Assembly: GCA_965277595.1 (NCBI GenBank)
Contig: CBDIDH010000002.1
Coordinates: forward strand, 4,216,001 to 4,280,000
Direction: 5' to 3'
Length of the DNA: 64,000 nt
Origin: CBDIDH01 sp965277595
Lineage (GTDB): Bacteria; Planctomycetota; Planctomycetia; Isosphaerales; Isosphaeraceae
Part shown: positions 34,576-46,130 of the stretch, one piece after another
How positions within the stretch are numbered: the stretch's first letter is position 1
Layout: each line of letters starts with the position of its first letter
Notes under the pieces: model-generated
Told to the model about the DNA's origin: nothing
The model's database searches: none
What the model saw: only the letters and a program-made list of their open reading frames with translations
Translations under genes and position numbers: made by a program

Positions 34576-35145
34576 TCACCGCCCGATGAAGTTGCTGAGC
34601 AGCTTGATTCCTTCGAGCGTCAAGAAGCTCTCCGGGTGATACTGAACCCCTTCAAGAGGCCAGGTCTTGTGGCGAACGCCCATGATCTCGTCTTGATCGG
34701 TCCGAGCGACGACCTCAAAGTCGTCGCGCAGGGTGCCGGGCTGAATCACGAGGCTATGGTAACGGGTCGCCTCGAACGGGTTTGAAAGCCCTTGGTAAAC
34801 GCCTTTGCCATCGTGGTAAATCCACGAGGTCTTGCCGTGCATGATCCGATCGGCCCGGACAACGTTGGCGCCAAAGGTGTGGCCAATGCACTGATGGCCG
34901 AGGCAGACGCCCAGCAGCGGCGTCTTGGGGCCGAAATGTTCGACGACGGCGTTCGAGATTCCCGCCTCGCGCGGGGTGCAGGGGCCGGGCGAGATGATGA
35001 TGTGGCTCGGGTTCATCGCCTCGATCTCATCAAGGCTAACCTGATCGTTGCGGGCGACGAAGAGTTCAATCGCGGGATCAATCTCGCCCAGGCGCTGAAC
35101 GAGGTTGTATGTGAACGAGTCGTAATTATCGATCAAGACGATCAT
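34576..35145 (-). CDS. trpG: Anthranilate/aminodeoxychorismate synthase glutamine amidotransferase
   Basis: This 189-residue class I glutamine amidotransferase starts MIVLIDNYDSFTYNL, the hallmark of TrpG/PabA. The oxyanion segment ISPGPCTPREAG is at about 51-62, the nucleophile Cys81 is in GVCLGHQCIGH, and the His/Glu pair is at 170/172 (YHPES). It supplies ammonia to TrpE or PabB, neither of which is in the window; one such subunit often serves both pathways. The open frame continues far upstream to 36000, but only antisense to the small secreted-protein gene. The start at 35145 fits the family exactly. Confidence 0.92.
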   Translation of the reverse strand: MIVLIDNYDSFTYNLVQRLGEIDPAIELFVARNDQVSLDEIEAMNPSHIIISPGPCTPREAGISNAVVEHFGPKTPLLGVCLGHQCIGHTFGANVVRADRIMHGKTSWIYHDGKGVYQGLSNPFEATRYHSLVIQPGTLRDDFEVVARTDQDEIMGVRHKTWPLEGVQYHPESFLTLEGIKLLSNFIGR

Positions 35146-35415
35146 GCGGGCGGGTCTCACCGCGAGGCCAGGCGCCGACCGCGGACGTCGCGTTGGGCGA
35201 GGGGCCGTCTTCCAGGATCGTAACGGTTCTGGCGGGCGACCGGAAGGGAAGGTCCTTGGAAATCGCCTCGATTGACCTTTCGCGCGTGTATAGTTCACGC
35301 GTTGGGTCCGCGCGGAGGATCGTTCACGCATTGCCGGGAACAAACCTAGAACCCGTGTCCGCGGGAAAGCGTTCAGGTCGGCAAAGCCGAGCAAAGAGCA
35401 AGGAGGAGAAGAATC

Positions 35416-35907
35416 ATGGCGACCTCGATCGTCTCGATCACACTGATGCTCGCGGCCGGAGTGACCGGCTGGGGCGAGCCCGGCCGTTACCCGTATGCGT
35501 ATTCGCACGGCGGCGGCCGGATTGTCGCTCCAGGGCCTGGTTATGGCTGGGGCTTTCCCAATGGCAATCCCGACGGATACGGCTGGTGGGATCATGGCGA
35601 TGCCCTGCCTCTTGGCGCGAATCGGACGCCGGAATATTACTTCCCGCGGTTCTTCTCCTTGCCCCCCGCGCAGATGTTCTTGCAGAGCTATTACAACCCT
35701 TACCTCACGCGGGGTCAGCGTTATGTCGCCTACACCGGTTGCGGCGGCGACCATCCCGCCGGAGGGCCGCCGACAGGCTCGGCGATGACGCCGATTCAGC
35801 CCTATCAGGACACAATCGGGTCGGGTCCGAAGGTGGCCCTGCCCGCGTTCTCGGGCCGGACCGATGCCCCGCCGGTTCCCCCCGGTGGTACCGGCCTGAC
35901 CCCTTGA
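35416..35907 (+). CDS. Small secreted Gly/Tyr/Pro-rich protein, unknown
   Basis: This 163-residue product follows a strong ribosome-binding site (AAGGAGGA about nine bases before the ATG). Residues 1-17 are hydrophobic and could be a signal peptide, though a positive N-terminus is missing. The rest is rich in Gly, Tyr, Trp and Pro (PGPGYGWGFPNGNPDGYGWW), with a single CGG and a proline-rich end. I recognise no family. A strong hairpin terminator follows 33 bases after the stop, consistent with a real monocistronic gene. It is divergent from trpG. Confidence 0.65.
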   Translation: MATSIVSITLMLAAGVTGWGEPGRYPYAYSHGGGRIVAPGPGYGWGFPNGNPDGYGWWDHGDALPLGANRTPEYYFPRFFSLPPAQMFLQSYYNPYLTRGQRYVAYTGCGGDHPAGGPPTGSAMTPIQPYQDTIGSGPKVALPAFSGRTDAPPVPPGGTGLTP

Positions 35908-35940
35908 TTCATGCTCGGCTACTCGGATGAACGGGTTGGA

Positions 35941-35996
35941 AAAATCCCCGGCCTGGCGGACCTTTTCAAGCATAAGGTCGCCAGGCCGGGGATTTT
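35941..35996. terminator. Long hairpin terminator
   Basis: AAAATCCCCGGCCTGGCG at 35941-35958 pairs with CGCCAGGCCGGGGATTTT at 35979-35996, and the inner ACCTT/AAGGT extends the stem to about 23 pairs with a single one-base bulge. The loop is about nine bases. The flanking A and T runs make it usable in both directions. Confidence 0.85.
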
Positions 35997-36269
35997 GCAT
36001 CTCGGGCAGGCGTGAATATCAACGCCTCGCGAAAACTTTTTCAAGAATTTTTCGAACCGCGTGAACCTCGACTTCGTAGCTAATTTTATGCGCCGTGAGG
36101 TTAGTGGCAACGATTCTTCTTCTTCGCGGCGCACTCGCGAGGGAATCGCAGTCTCGCGGATCGTCACGAGATTGCATCGAGGGACGTGCCGCCCGATCGG
36201 ACCGGTCTTGCTGGTTCTGCCTCGTTCGTGGAAATCTGGCCGCGCGGTTTTGAGCGGCCCGTCTTTAAT

Positions 36270-36298
36270 TTGATTTGATCCGACTCATCCCTTATCAT
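36270..36298 (+). promoter_or_regulatory. Candidate sigma70-type promoter for the ABC module
   Basis: TTGATT (36270-36275) and TATCAT (36293-36298) are separated by 17 bases. This is a pattern match upstream of a three-gene operon; no other support is available. Confidence 0.38.
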
Positions 36299-36405
36299 CC
36301 GTCCGTCGGTTTTCCTCGGTTCGCAAGGTCGGCAGGCACGACCAGTCGAGTCCCGCATTTGAAATCATTCTCGTTTTTTCTTGCACAACACAAGGCGCTG
36401 CCGCG

Positions 36406-37332
36406 ATGAGCCGAGACGTCATTATCGAGACGCGGAACCTCACGAAGGTCTACAGCGACTTCTGGGGTCGGCCCAAGGTCCAGGCGCTCAAGGCGCTTGA
36501 CCTCAAGGTCCACAGAGGCGAGATCTTCGGTCTGCTCGGACCGAACGGCTCGGGCAAGACGACGACGATCAAGCTCTTGCTCGGTCTTCTCTTCCCTTCG
36601 GAAGGGGATGCCCTGATCTTCAACGAGCCGACGACGAACGTCGCCAAGAACGAGCGGATCGGCTACCTTCCCGAGGAGTCGTATCTCTACAAGTTCCTCA
36701 ACGCCGAGGAAACCCTCCATTTTTACGGCCGACTTTTCAAAATCTCCGCCGCCGAGCGAACCAAGCGGGTCGGCCGGTTGATTGACATGGTCGGCCTCAA
36801 TGCCGCCAAGCATCGCCAGCTTCGCGAGTATTCCAAAGGGATGCAGCGCCGGATCGGCCTGGCGCAGGCACTCATCAACAACCCGGAATTGATCCTGCTC
36901 GACGAGCCGACGTCGGGCCTTGACCCGATCGGCACGGCCGAGATCAAGGAATTGATCCGCGAGCTGCGCGAGCAGGGCAAGACGATCTTGCTCTCGGGCC
37001 ACCTGCTGGCCGACATGCAGGACATCTGCGACCGGATCGCGATCTTGCACCGGGGCGAGTTGAAGGAGATCGGCAAGGTTTCCGACCTCCTGACCGTGCA
37101 GGACATCACGCAGATCAAGACGCGCGACCTGCCCGAGGCGGCCCTTCAGGAGATCCGCGACGTGATCGCCCGACACGGCGGCGAGCTTGTCGCGGTCGAC
37201 CACCCGACGACGACCCTGGAAGAACTCTTCCTGCGCATCGTCCGCGAGAGCGACCTTCACCCAGGCCGACGCCGGGTCGCCGAGGCCGGTACGCCTTCAG
37301 GATCGCGCGACGAGATGGCCGCCAAGCCCTGA
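36406..37332 (+). CDS. ABC transporter ATP-binding protein
   Basis: This 308-residue ATPase has Walker A GPNGSGKTT at residues 45-53, a signature-like segment YSKGMQRRIGLAQAL near 144-158 (S-K-G-M rather than S-G-G-Q, as in many ABC-2 exporters), Walker B LILLDEPTSGLDP near 163-175, and the H-loop in LLSGHLLADM. The C-terminal 80 residues form the extension usual in the CcmA/NatA-like export group. It energises the large permease gene 225 bases downstream. No substrate can be inferred from it. Confidence 0.92.
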   Translation: MSRDVIIETRNLTKVYSDFWGRPKVQALKALDLKVHRGEIFGLLGPNGSGKTTTIKLLLGLLFPSEGDALIFNEPTTNVAKNERIGYLPEESYLYKFLNAEETLHFYGRLFKISAAERTKRVGRLIDMVGLNAAKHRQLREYSKGMQRRIGLAQALINNPELILLDEPTSGLDPIGTAEIKELIRELREQGKTILLSGHLLADMQDICDRIAILHRGELKEIGKVSDLLTVQDITQIKTRDLPEAALQEIRDVIARHGGELVAVDHPTTTLEELFLRIVRESDLHPGRRRVAEAGTPSGSRDEMAAKP

Positions 37333-37557
37333 CGCGCGATCGATCACCGTCTGTTTTGCCTTGTTGAACATCCATCATCCTTCCGTGTCAATGGTCGAGC
37401 GCGGCCCTGGCCCGCTCGACGCGCGGGAATTCCCGAGTTCGATTTCGGATCGCCTCAAGGTCGACCTCGACCACGGGCCCGCATTGCATCATCTCCGGCT
37501 CCTTTTGGGGAATCGAAACGACCCCGCTGGGCCGGCGAACCTGGAGCGTTTTCATCC

Positions 37558-40050
37558 ATGCCCGCGATCCCTTTTCTGCCGCTTCTCTGGGGGCAGGCGT
37601 CCCCCGCCGATCCGCCAACCGCCTTGCGGAACCTGATTACCTGGCTTTATCTCCTCGGCGCTCCGACGCAAACCTTTTACGGAACGACCACGGTCGCCAT
37701 TTTGCTCCAGGGGTTGCTCCTCTGGGTCAAGGTCGTCGGCCTCTTCTGCGCGCTCGGCTGGGCGGTCTCGTGGGTCTCCGCCGGGCTCAAGGCACGCTTG
37801 ATCGCGCGAGGGAACTGGCTCGACCTTACGCTACTGGGCGCGATCATCGGCGGCTTCGCCACGGTCCTCTGGGTCGTCCTGGAACAGAATCACCGGATCA
37901 ACATTTACAAAGTCGCGGGAATTCCGGTCGTCAACGTCCTCTCGGGGCTCTGGTCGCTGATCTTCTTCCTCTGGGTGGAATCGGCGCTCTGGACAACGAT
38001 CGGCCGACTTGGCCGTCGGAGCGATCGGGCCGTGCTCGTCGGCCTGCACCTGGCCTTGATTCTGGGCCTGGGCGTCGGCTTTTTCTGGCGGTCGATGGTC
38101 AACGCGATGGCCGCCAACAGCACGATCCGACTGATGTCTCTGGAAGAAGGCTTTCAGATCGGCATCTGGATGAGCGCGACGTACATGGGTTATGTCGCCC
38201 TCTTCAGGGTCGCCCTCTTGATGCTTGTCGAGCTTTTCTCGGTCCGGCCGAGGCGAATCTATGCGATCGCCAAGCTGTGCGTCGTGGAATCGAATCGACG
38301 GATGTGGGCCTTCTGGGTCGTTGTCACAGTCTTTCTCGTGATTCTGGCGTTCACGCACTGGTTCCTGCAACCGCCGAGAGCCGCGGAAGTCGGTCGGCTT
38401 TATGTGGGAACACTGACCCTGCTTTGCTCGCTCTTGCTCACGGTGATGGTCACCCTGCTGACTCCCCTCTCGCTGCCGCAGGACATCCAGAACCAGACGA
38501 TTTACACGATCGTCTCGAAGCCGGTCCGGCGCGTGGAACTGATCTGGGGCCGGATGATCGGGTTCATGACGATCGTCACCTTCCTCACGCTTGTCTTTGG
38601 CGCGATCAGCCTTTTGTACCTGAAACGAACGGTCGGCGGCACGATCCAGGTTACCGAACAGGCGGCCAGCCGAGCGGCCCGCCAGAATCGGATGACCGAG
38701 GCCCATCAGCTTCTCGACCAGGCCGATCAGATCCGGACCCGGATGGCCGCGCGGGTGCCCGTTTATGGGTCTTTGAGCTTCCTTGATTCCCGAGGAACGG
38801 CTCACATAAAGGGGATTGACGTCGGTGTCGAACAGGGCCGGGAACCCCGCAGCCACATTGAAGGCGCTTCGCCCGCGACGGCGATCTGGCGGTACGGCCT
38901 GATTCCCGACCCGCTCTCGCCCCCCGGTCGGCCGCCGATGCTTCTTGACCGTCGTATCCCCGTCGGCCTCTTTTTGAAGAGCGACACTGTGGAATCACTG
39001 CTGGATCGGACGTACGCGTTGAAGGCCCGGATTGCCGGGGCCGAGCGCGACCAGGCCGAGACCGGCAACCCGACCTCGGCCCGAGCCAGGGACCTCTCGG
39101 CGCTGATTACCCAGTCGCGCGAGGAACTCAAGGCGGCGAACGAAGCTTATGCCCGCAAGAAGGCCGAGGCCGAGGCGCTTGCCACCAAAGCCGCCGCGGC
39201 CGAGAAGGCCGGCTCCGCCGATGCCGCGTCGCTTCGCGAAGAGGCCGAGGCGATGCACTCGCCGCCGGTTCGCCTGGAAATGACGTTCAACGTCTATCGG
39301 ACCACGAAAGGGAAGATCGGCGAGCCTGTCTATGCCGAGCTTGACGCGAGAAACCCGGTGACCAACGCCGAGTATCGCAACATCTTCCCGATCCGCGAAT
39401 ACTACACGAACAAGCTCACCCTGCCGTCAACGCTTCTCGCCGGCGCGGGATCGGCGCAGCCTGGGCAAGAATCGCTGCGAATCGAGGTTCGCTGCATCAG
39501 CCCGACGCAATACCTGGGCATGGCCCAGAGCGACCTCTTCTTGCTCGCCGATTCGGGCAACTTTGGCGAGAACTTCATGAAGGGGCTTTTCGGGGTCTGG
39601 CTTCAAGCTCTTGTTCTGACGGCCATCGGCGTCTGCGCGGGCACCTTTTTGAGCTGGCCCGTGGCACTCTTGACGACGATCGCCTTCTTCTTCGCGGGCG
39701 AAGTCGCCTTCGCCTTCTTGCTGGACTTCACCCGACAGAGCCTGGTCGGCGGCGGCCCGTTCGAGTCAATGATTCGCCTGCTCACGCACGAGAATCAGGT
39801 CAGCGACTTGACGCCAACCCTTGCGGTCGTCACCGCGAAGACCTTTGACGCGATCGTGATGCCGTTGATGTCTCGGCTTGTCTACATCGTGCCGAACTTC
39901 AATGCCCTTGACGTGAGCAACACCGTCTCGGACGGCTTCGCGGTTCCCGCCTCGTTGATGGCCGTGAACACGCTTCTGGCACTGGCGTATGCCTTGCCCT
40001 TCTCCGTGGCCGGATATTTCATCCTGAAGAACCGGGAGGTGGCCGCTTGA
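37558..40050 (+). CDS. Large ABC-2-type permease with internal coiled coil
   Basis: This 830-residue permease has an N-terminal membrane half of about eight helices (to about residue 360), including a DIQNQTIYTIVSKPVRR segment typical of ABC-2 permeases. A large extracytoplasmic domain then spans about 370-680 and contains a coiled coil near 480-565 (LKARIAGAERDQAE; EELKAANEAYARKKAEAEAL). A second membrane group closes the chain. Ordinary ABC-2 permeases are 250-400 residues, so the insertion is notable. Its TGA overlaps the TTG start of the next gene, so the three genes form one export unit of unknown cargo. Confidence 0.82.
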   Translation: MPAIPFLPLLWGQASPADPPTALRNLITWLYLLGAPTQTFYGTTTVAILLQGLLLWVKVVGLFCALGWAVSWVSAGLKARLIARGNWLDLTLLGAIIGGFATVLWVVLEQNHRINIYKVAGIPVVNVLSGLWSLIFFLWVESALWTTIGRLGRRSDRAVLVGLHLALILGLGVGFFWRSMVNAMAANSTIRLMSLEEGFQIGIWMSATYMGYVALFRVALLMLVELFSVRPRRIYAIAKLCVVESNRRMWAFWVVVTVFLVILAFTHWFLQPPRAAEVGRLYVGTLTLLCSLLLTVMVTLLTPLSLPQDIQNQTIYTIVSKPVRRVELIWGRMIGFMTIVTFLTLVFGAISLLYLKRTVGGTIQVTEQAASRAARQNRMTEAHQLLDQADQIRTRMAARVPVYGSLSFLDSRGTAHIKGIDVGVEQGREPRSHIEGASPATAIWRYGLIPDPLSPPGRPPMLLDRRIPVGLFLKSDTVESLLDRTYALKARIAGAERDQAETGNPTSARARDLSALITQSREELKAANEAYARKKAEAEALATKAAAAEKAGSADAASLREEAEAMHSPPVRLEMTFNVYRTTKGKIGEPVYAELDARNPVTNAEYRNIFPIREYYTNKLTLPSTLLAGAGSAQPGQESLRIEVRCISPTQYLGMAQSDLFLLADSGNFGENFMKGLFGVWLQALVLTAIGVCAGTFLSWPVALLTTIAFFFAGEVAFAFLLDFTRQSLVGGGPFESMIRLLTHENQVSDLTPTLAVVTAKTFDAIVMPLMSRLVYIVPNFNALDVSNTVSDGFAVPASLMAVNTLLALAYALPFSVAGYFILKNREVAA

Positions 40051-41471
40051 GACCCTCGAACCAGCAACGCAAGATCATCTACGGCCTGCTCATCGTCGGC
40101 CTCTTCGGGGTGATGTTCCCGTACTCGCTCTGGCTCAACGAAGTGAAACGTCGGCGCGACCTGGGCGAGGCGGCGATCGGCCAGATCGACACGGGAAGCT
40201 TCATGCTCAAGCTCGCTCTGCTCGGCGGAGCGCGCGGCGTCGCGGTGAACGTCCTCTGGACCCGGACCGAGGAATTGAAGCGCGAGCAGGACTGGGACCG
40301 GATGGCCTCGACGGTCGACCTGATCACCAAGCTCCAGCCCCACTTCCTCTCGGTCTGGACGTACCAGGGGTGGAACCTCGCCTACAACGTCTCGGTCGAG
40401 TGGGACGCCCCCGAAGACAAGTATGACTGGATCAAGAAGGGGATCAAATTCCTCAAGGATGGCGTTCGCAAGAACCGGAAGTCGCCCGACCTCGTCTGGG
40501 ATACCGCCTGGACGTACTACCATAAGATCGGATTCGCCGACGAGGCGATCATCCTCCGCCGTCTCTTCCGCGACGATGACGATGAGGAATTTCAGACCTA
40601 CATCGATCCCGAGCGCAATGTCCCGGTCGTCGGCAAGGACAATTTTCAGCTCGCCTTCGGCTGGTTCAGCCAGGCCGTCGGGCTCGTGGATGAAGGCGAA
40701 CACCGGGTTGCCTCGACCGCCGAGTCCAACCTTGACTATGTCGATCCCGCGCCCCAGCGCAAGGGACGGCCGGGCGACCTGGCCTTCCGGGCGATGCCCG
40801 CGCACGCGCAGACGCGCTACGCCTCGGCCCTTGAAAAGATGAGCATGGTCGGCATCCCCGCCACCTTCGGCGAGGTCGCCAAGGACGAATGGCGGCGAGC
40901 GCTCAACGAATGGGTCAAGTTCGGCGAGTACGAGTTTCCCGCCCATAATGACCCGACCCAGCCGATCCGCATCGACGACGCCACGAACCCGGCGCGATAT
41001 AACCGCCTCAGCGACAACGCCAAGTACTGGACGAATCGCTGGTCGGACCAGATGAACTATCGGTACTGGAAAGATCGCAGCCTCGCCGAGATGACCACCG
41101 AGGGAGTCCGCGGCCGACAGCTTTTCTATGAAGGAACGATCGCCTACAAGAAGTCGGAGTTCGAGACCGCCGTCACCAAGTTCCGCGAGGGCCTTGATGT
41201 CTGGCGGAAGCTTCTCGCCAACCACAAGGATTACCGCAACGACGACCTGAACAAGAAGGACACCGGCCTGATCGTCCTTCGGTATGTCAAGGCTCTGAAG
41301 CAGTTCGGCACTCCGGAACCGAAGGACATGCCCTTCAAGGAGCTTCTCGCCGACGCCGAGCGCGACCACAACGTCGACCCCTTCGACGCCATCGAGATGC
41401 TTGGCGCCAAGGCCGGCGAACCGACCGGAACCTCGGGACCGAGCCGATCGAGCACGTCCAAGGCGCGCTGA
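40047..41471 (+). CDS. Membrane-anchored helical protein coupled to the ABC permease (TTG start)
   Basis: The TTG at 40047 overlaps the permease TGA (TTGA) and has GGGAGGTGG about five bases upstream. The 474-residue product has one N-terminal membrane helix (about 11-29, IYGLLIVGLFGVMFPYSLWL). The rest is rich in Trp, Tyr and charged residues, with repeated helical pairs of TPR-like spacing (LITKLQPHFLSVWTYQGWNLAYN; AIILRRLFRDDDDEEFQTY; FREGLDVWRKLLANHKDY). The C-terminus is Ser/Gly-rich and basic. I recognise no named family. The tight coupling suggests it is a periplasmic subunit of the exporter. A heptamer hairpin follows. Confidence 0.75.
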   Translation: MRPSNQQRKIIYGLLIVGLFGVMFPYSLWLNEVKRRRDLGEAAIGQIDTGSFMLKLALLGGARGVAVNVLWTRTEELKREQDWDRMASTVDLITKLQPHFLSVWTYQGWNLAYNVSVEWDAPEDKYDWIKKGIKFLKDGVRKNRKSPDLVWDTAWTYYHKIGFADEAIILRRLFRDDDDEEFQTYIDPERNVPVVGKDNFQLAFGWFSQAVGLVDEGEHRVASTAESNLDYVDPAPQRKGRPGDLAFRAMPAHAQTRYASALEKMSMVGIPATFGEVAKDEWRRALNEWVKFGEYEFPAHNDPTQPIRIDDATNPARYNRLSDNAKYWTNRWSDQMNYRYWKDRSLAEMTTEGVRGRQLFYEGTIAYKKSEFETAVTKFREGLDVWRKLLANHKDYRNDDLNKKDTGLIVLRYVKALKQFGTPEPKDMPFKELLADAERDHNVDPFDAIEMLGAKAGEPTGTSGPSRSSTSKAR

Positions 41472-41495
41472 CCTGGCCCGCTCAGACGATCAAGA

Positions 41496-41550
41496 AATGA
41501 CCGATGACCGATGACCAAGAGAATTTTTTGGCCATCGGTCATCGGTCATT
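41496..41550. repeat. Heptamer fold-back element, TGACCGA class (element D)
   Basis: The left arm 41496-41518 (AATGACCGATGACCGATGACCAA split as heptamers ATGACCG) and the right arm 41528-41550 pair at 22 of 23 positions around a nine-base loop that ends in TTTT. It starts 25 bases after the ABC-module stop and is the most compact member in the window. Confidence 0.88.
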
Positions 41551-41711
41551 ACAGGTTCATGAACCCGCGAAGACGGTTTAGAACCCGATCGCTTCCCGAG
41601 AGGGGCGAGATTGCCTAGAATCTCCCGACCGGGAACGGCCGGCAAGCGATAGACAAAAAATCGGCCGTTCGAGATCCGAAACACCTGAATCGAATCGACG
41701 AGCCGAACCTC

Positions 41712-42569
41712 ATGACGACTACCGCGACGACCGCCGACCGGACCATCCGGGTCGGGCATAGCCCCGACTCCGACGATGCGTTCATGTTCTATGCGCTGAC
41801 GCATGACAAGTTTGATACCGGCGGCCTTCGGTTCGTCCATCAGCTTGAAGACATTGAGACCCTCAACCGACGCGCGCTCAAGGGAGAACTGGAAGTCTCG
41901 GCCGTGAGCATTCATGCCTTCGCTCACCTGGCCGATCGTTATGCCTTGCTCGCTTCGGGTTCGAGCATGGGCGACCGCTACGGGCCGACCCTGATCACGC
42001 GTGAACCGGCGACGCTCAGCGACCTGAAGACGCGGACGATCGCCATTCCAGGAACGTTGACGACCGCCTATCTGACCTTGCAACTCTGTCTCGGCAAGGA
42101 CGTCAAGACGACGGTCATGCCGTTTGACCAGATCCTTCCCGCGGTGGCCGAGGGGCGGGTCGACGCCGGCCTGATCATTCATGAAGGGCAGCTTTATTAC
42201 GGCGACAAGGGCCTGCGCAAGGTTTGCGACCTGGGCGAATGGTGGTTCGAAGAAACCGGTTTACCCCTGCCGCTCGGCGGCAACGTCGTGCGGAAGGATC
42301 TGGGCGAGGACTTGGTAACACGGATCGCCGCCCTTTTACGACAGAGCATCGTCTATGCCCTGGGACACCGTGAAGAAGCTCTCGACTACGCCCTTCAGTA
42401 CGCCCGCGACCTTGACCCGGCGCTCGCGGATCGGTTCGTGGGGATGTACGTCAACGACTGGACGGTCGATTACGGCCCGCGCGGACGCGAGGCGGTTCGG
42501 GCTCTCTTGAATCGGGCCTGGGAAGCGGGTTTAGTCCCGGCGCCGGTTGATGTACAATTCGTGGGCTGA
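41712..42569 (+). CDS. mqnD: 1,4-dihydroxy-6-naphthoate synthase-like protein (futalosine pathway)
   Basis: This 285-residue protein has the periplasmic-binding-like fold of the MqnA/MqnD family. The MqnD-type opening IRVGHSPDSDDAFMFYAL is at about residues 11-28. LEDIETLNRRALKGELEVSAVSIHAF follows, then TIAIPGTLTTAYL, and VDAGLIIHEGQLYY carries the conserved His/Glu. It should form 1,4-dihydroxy-6-naphthoate from cyclic dehypoxanthinyl futalosine on the route to menaquinone. MqnA is a related alternative, but the start motif and length fit MqnD better. No other mqn gene is in this window. Confidence 0.85.
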   Translation: MTTTATTADRTIRVGHSPDSDDAFMFYALTHDKFDTGGLRFVHQLEDIETLNRRALKGELEVSAVSIHAFAHLADRYALLASGSSMGDRYGPTLITREPATLSDLKTRTIAIPGTLTTAYLTLQLCLGKDVKTTVMPFDQILPAVAEGRVDAGLIIHEGQLYYGDKGLRKVCDLGEWWFEETGLPLPLGGNVVRKDLGEDLVTRIAALLRQSIVYALGHREEALDYALQYARDLDPALADRFVGMYVNDWTVDYGPRGREAVRALLNRAWEAGLVPAPVDVQFVG

Positions 42570-42593
42570 CTCGGGCCGCGGAACGTCAAGCCC

Positions 42594-42626
42594 CGAAGAC
42601 CGACGCCGGATTCGGATCGGTCTTCG
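42594..42626. terminator. Stem-loop between mqnD and acnA
   Basis: CGAAGACCGA (42594-42603) and TCGGTCTTCG (42617-42626) are perfect inverted copies around 13 bases. No T run follows, so it may stop transcription weakly or act in RNA stability. Confidence 0.45.
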
Positions 42627-42792
42627 CGATTTGAGCGGTCCGCGACGCCGAGATCCATAGACCGTGCCCTCCCGAGCCGACCCGCGCGCCGCCGCGGGGC
42701 GGCGTGCCTCCCCACGAAGGTGTGGCGCCACCACCGCGGCCCCGGGCTTCCGGCCGAGAGCCGGCGCCCCAGGATCGAACTTTGGACGAACC

Positions 42793-45597
<2,805 letters not shown>

Positions 45598-46130
45598 GGT
45601 TCAGGCCGCGATGACTTCCCGAGTTGATGGAATGACCGATGGCCAATTCCCAATGACCAAGTCATCACAGAGCTTCGAGTGATTTCGGTTCGGTCATTGA
45701 TCTCTGGTCATTGGTCATCAAAATCGAGCACCGGGACAGGATTCAACGCCTCTTCCGAATTTCCTCGGCCGCTCCGCTATTGGCTTTGGGTGCCCTCGGC
45801 GCGGTCCCACCGCGCTGACGCCCCTTTGAGAATCTTCGTGGCCCGCCCTGGAATGGATCTCCGGTTTTCCGTTAAGATACGCAAAGGAGGGGCCTCGACC
45901 CACCCCGTTGCGGGCCTGGTACGAGGACATGGATGTTCGAACCGCTCGCGAGGATCTTCCGGGTGGCGACGAGCCGCGTCGGTCGTCTCCTCGGTCCCGA
46001 CCTGGCCCCGGTTCCCCCTCCGGAGGTCCTTGACGACGTCGCCGACCGCCTCGAACGTCGCGGCGTGACGCCTCCCTTCGAAACCTTCCGACAGCCGCCC
46101 GGCCCCGGATCACCTGAGGAGTTGGAACCG
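45598..46130. other. Intergenic region (533 nt) before the pdh operon
   Basis: The left part holds fold-back element E (45631-45719). The remainder must contain the pdh promoter; TAAGAT at about 45882-45887 is a possible -10 box without a clear -35. An ATG at 45933, in frame with pdhA, has GAGG some six bases upstream and would add 66 residues with no recognisable homology. Confidence 0.45.
45631..45719. repeat. Heptamer fold-back element, TGACCAA class, degenerate (element E)
   Basis: AATGACCGATGGCCAA and CCAATGACCAA units occur at 45631-45660. The inverse GGTCATTGATC and GGTCATTGGTCATC units occur at 45692-45719. The arms pair imperfectly. It lies just after acnA and looks like a decayed version of elements C, D and G. 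Confidence 0.7.

Larger units (their letters stand above)
35908..36405. other. Intergenic region (498 nt) with terminator and candidate promoter
   Basis: The left end holds the hairpin at 35941-35996. The right end has the promoter candidate at 36270-36298, about 110 bases before the ABC ATPase gene. The middle (36000-36260) shows no supportable gene or repeat. Confidence 0.5.

Noticed and set aside
35272..35294. TTGACC and TATAGT upstream of the small secreted protein as a promoter
   Set aside because: The two boxes are only 11 bases apart, too close for a sigma70 promoter.
35146..36000. N-terminal extension of the glutamine amidotransferase to 474 residues
   Set aside because: The extension is antisense to a gene with a strong ribosome-binding site, and TrpG/PabA homology starts exactly at the ATG at 35145.
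45933..46130. 66-residue N-terminal extension of pdhA from the ATG at 45933
   Set aside because: E1alpha homology starts after 46131, which has its own GAGGAG. The extension is Pro/Arg/Glu-rich without recognisable features, although a fair ribosome-binding site leaves some doubt.
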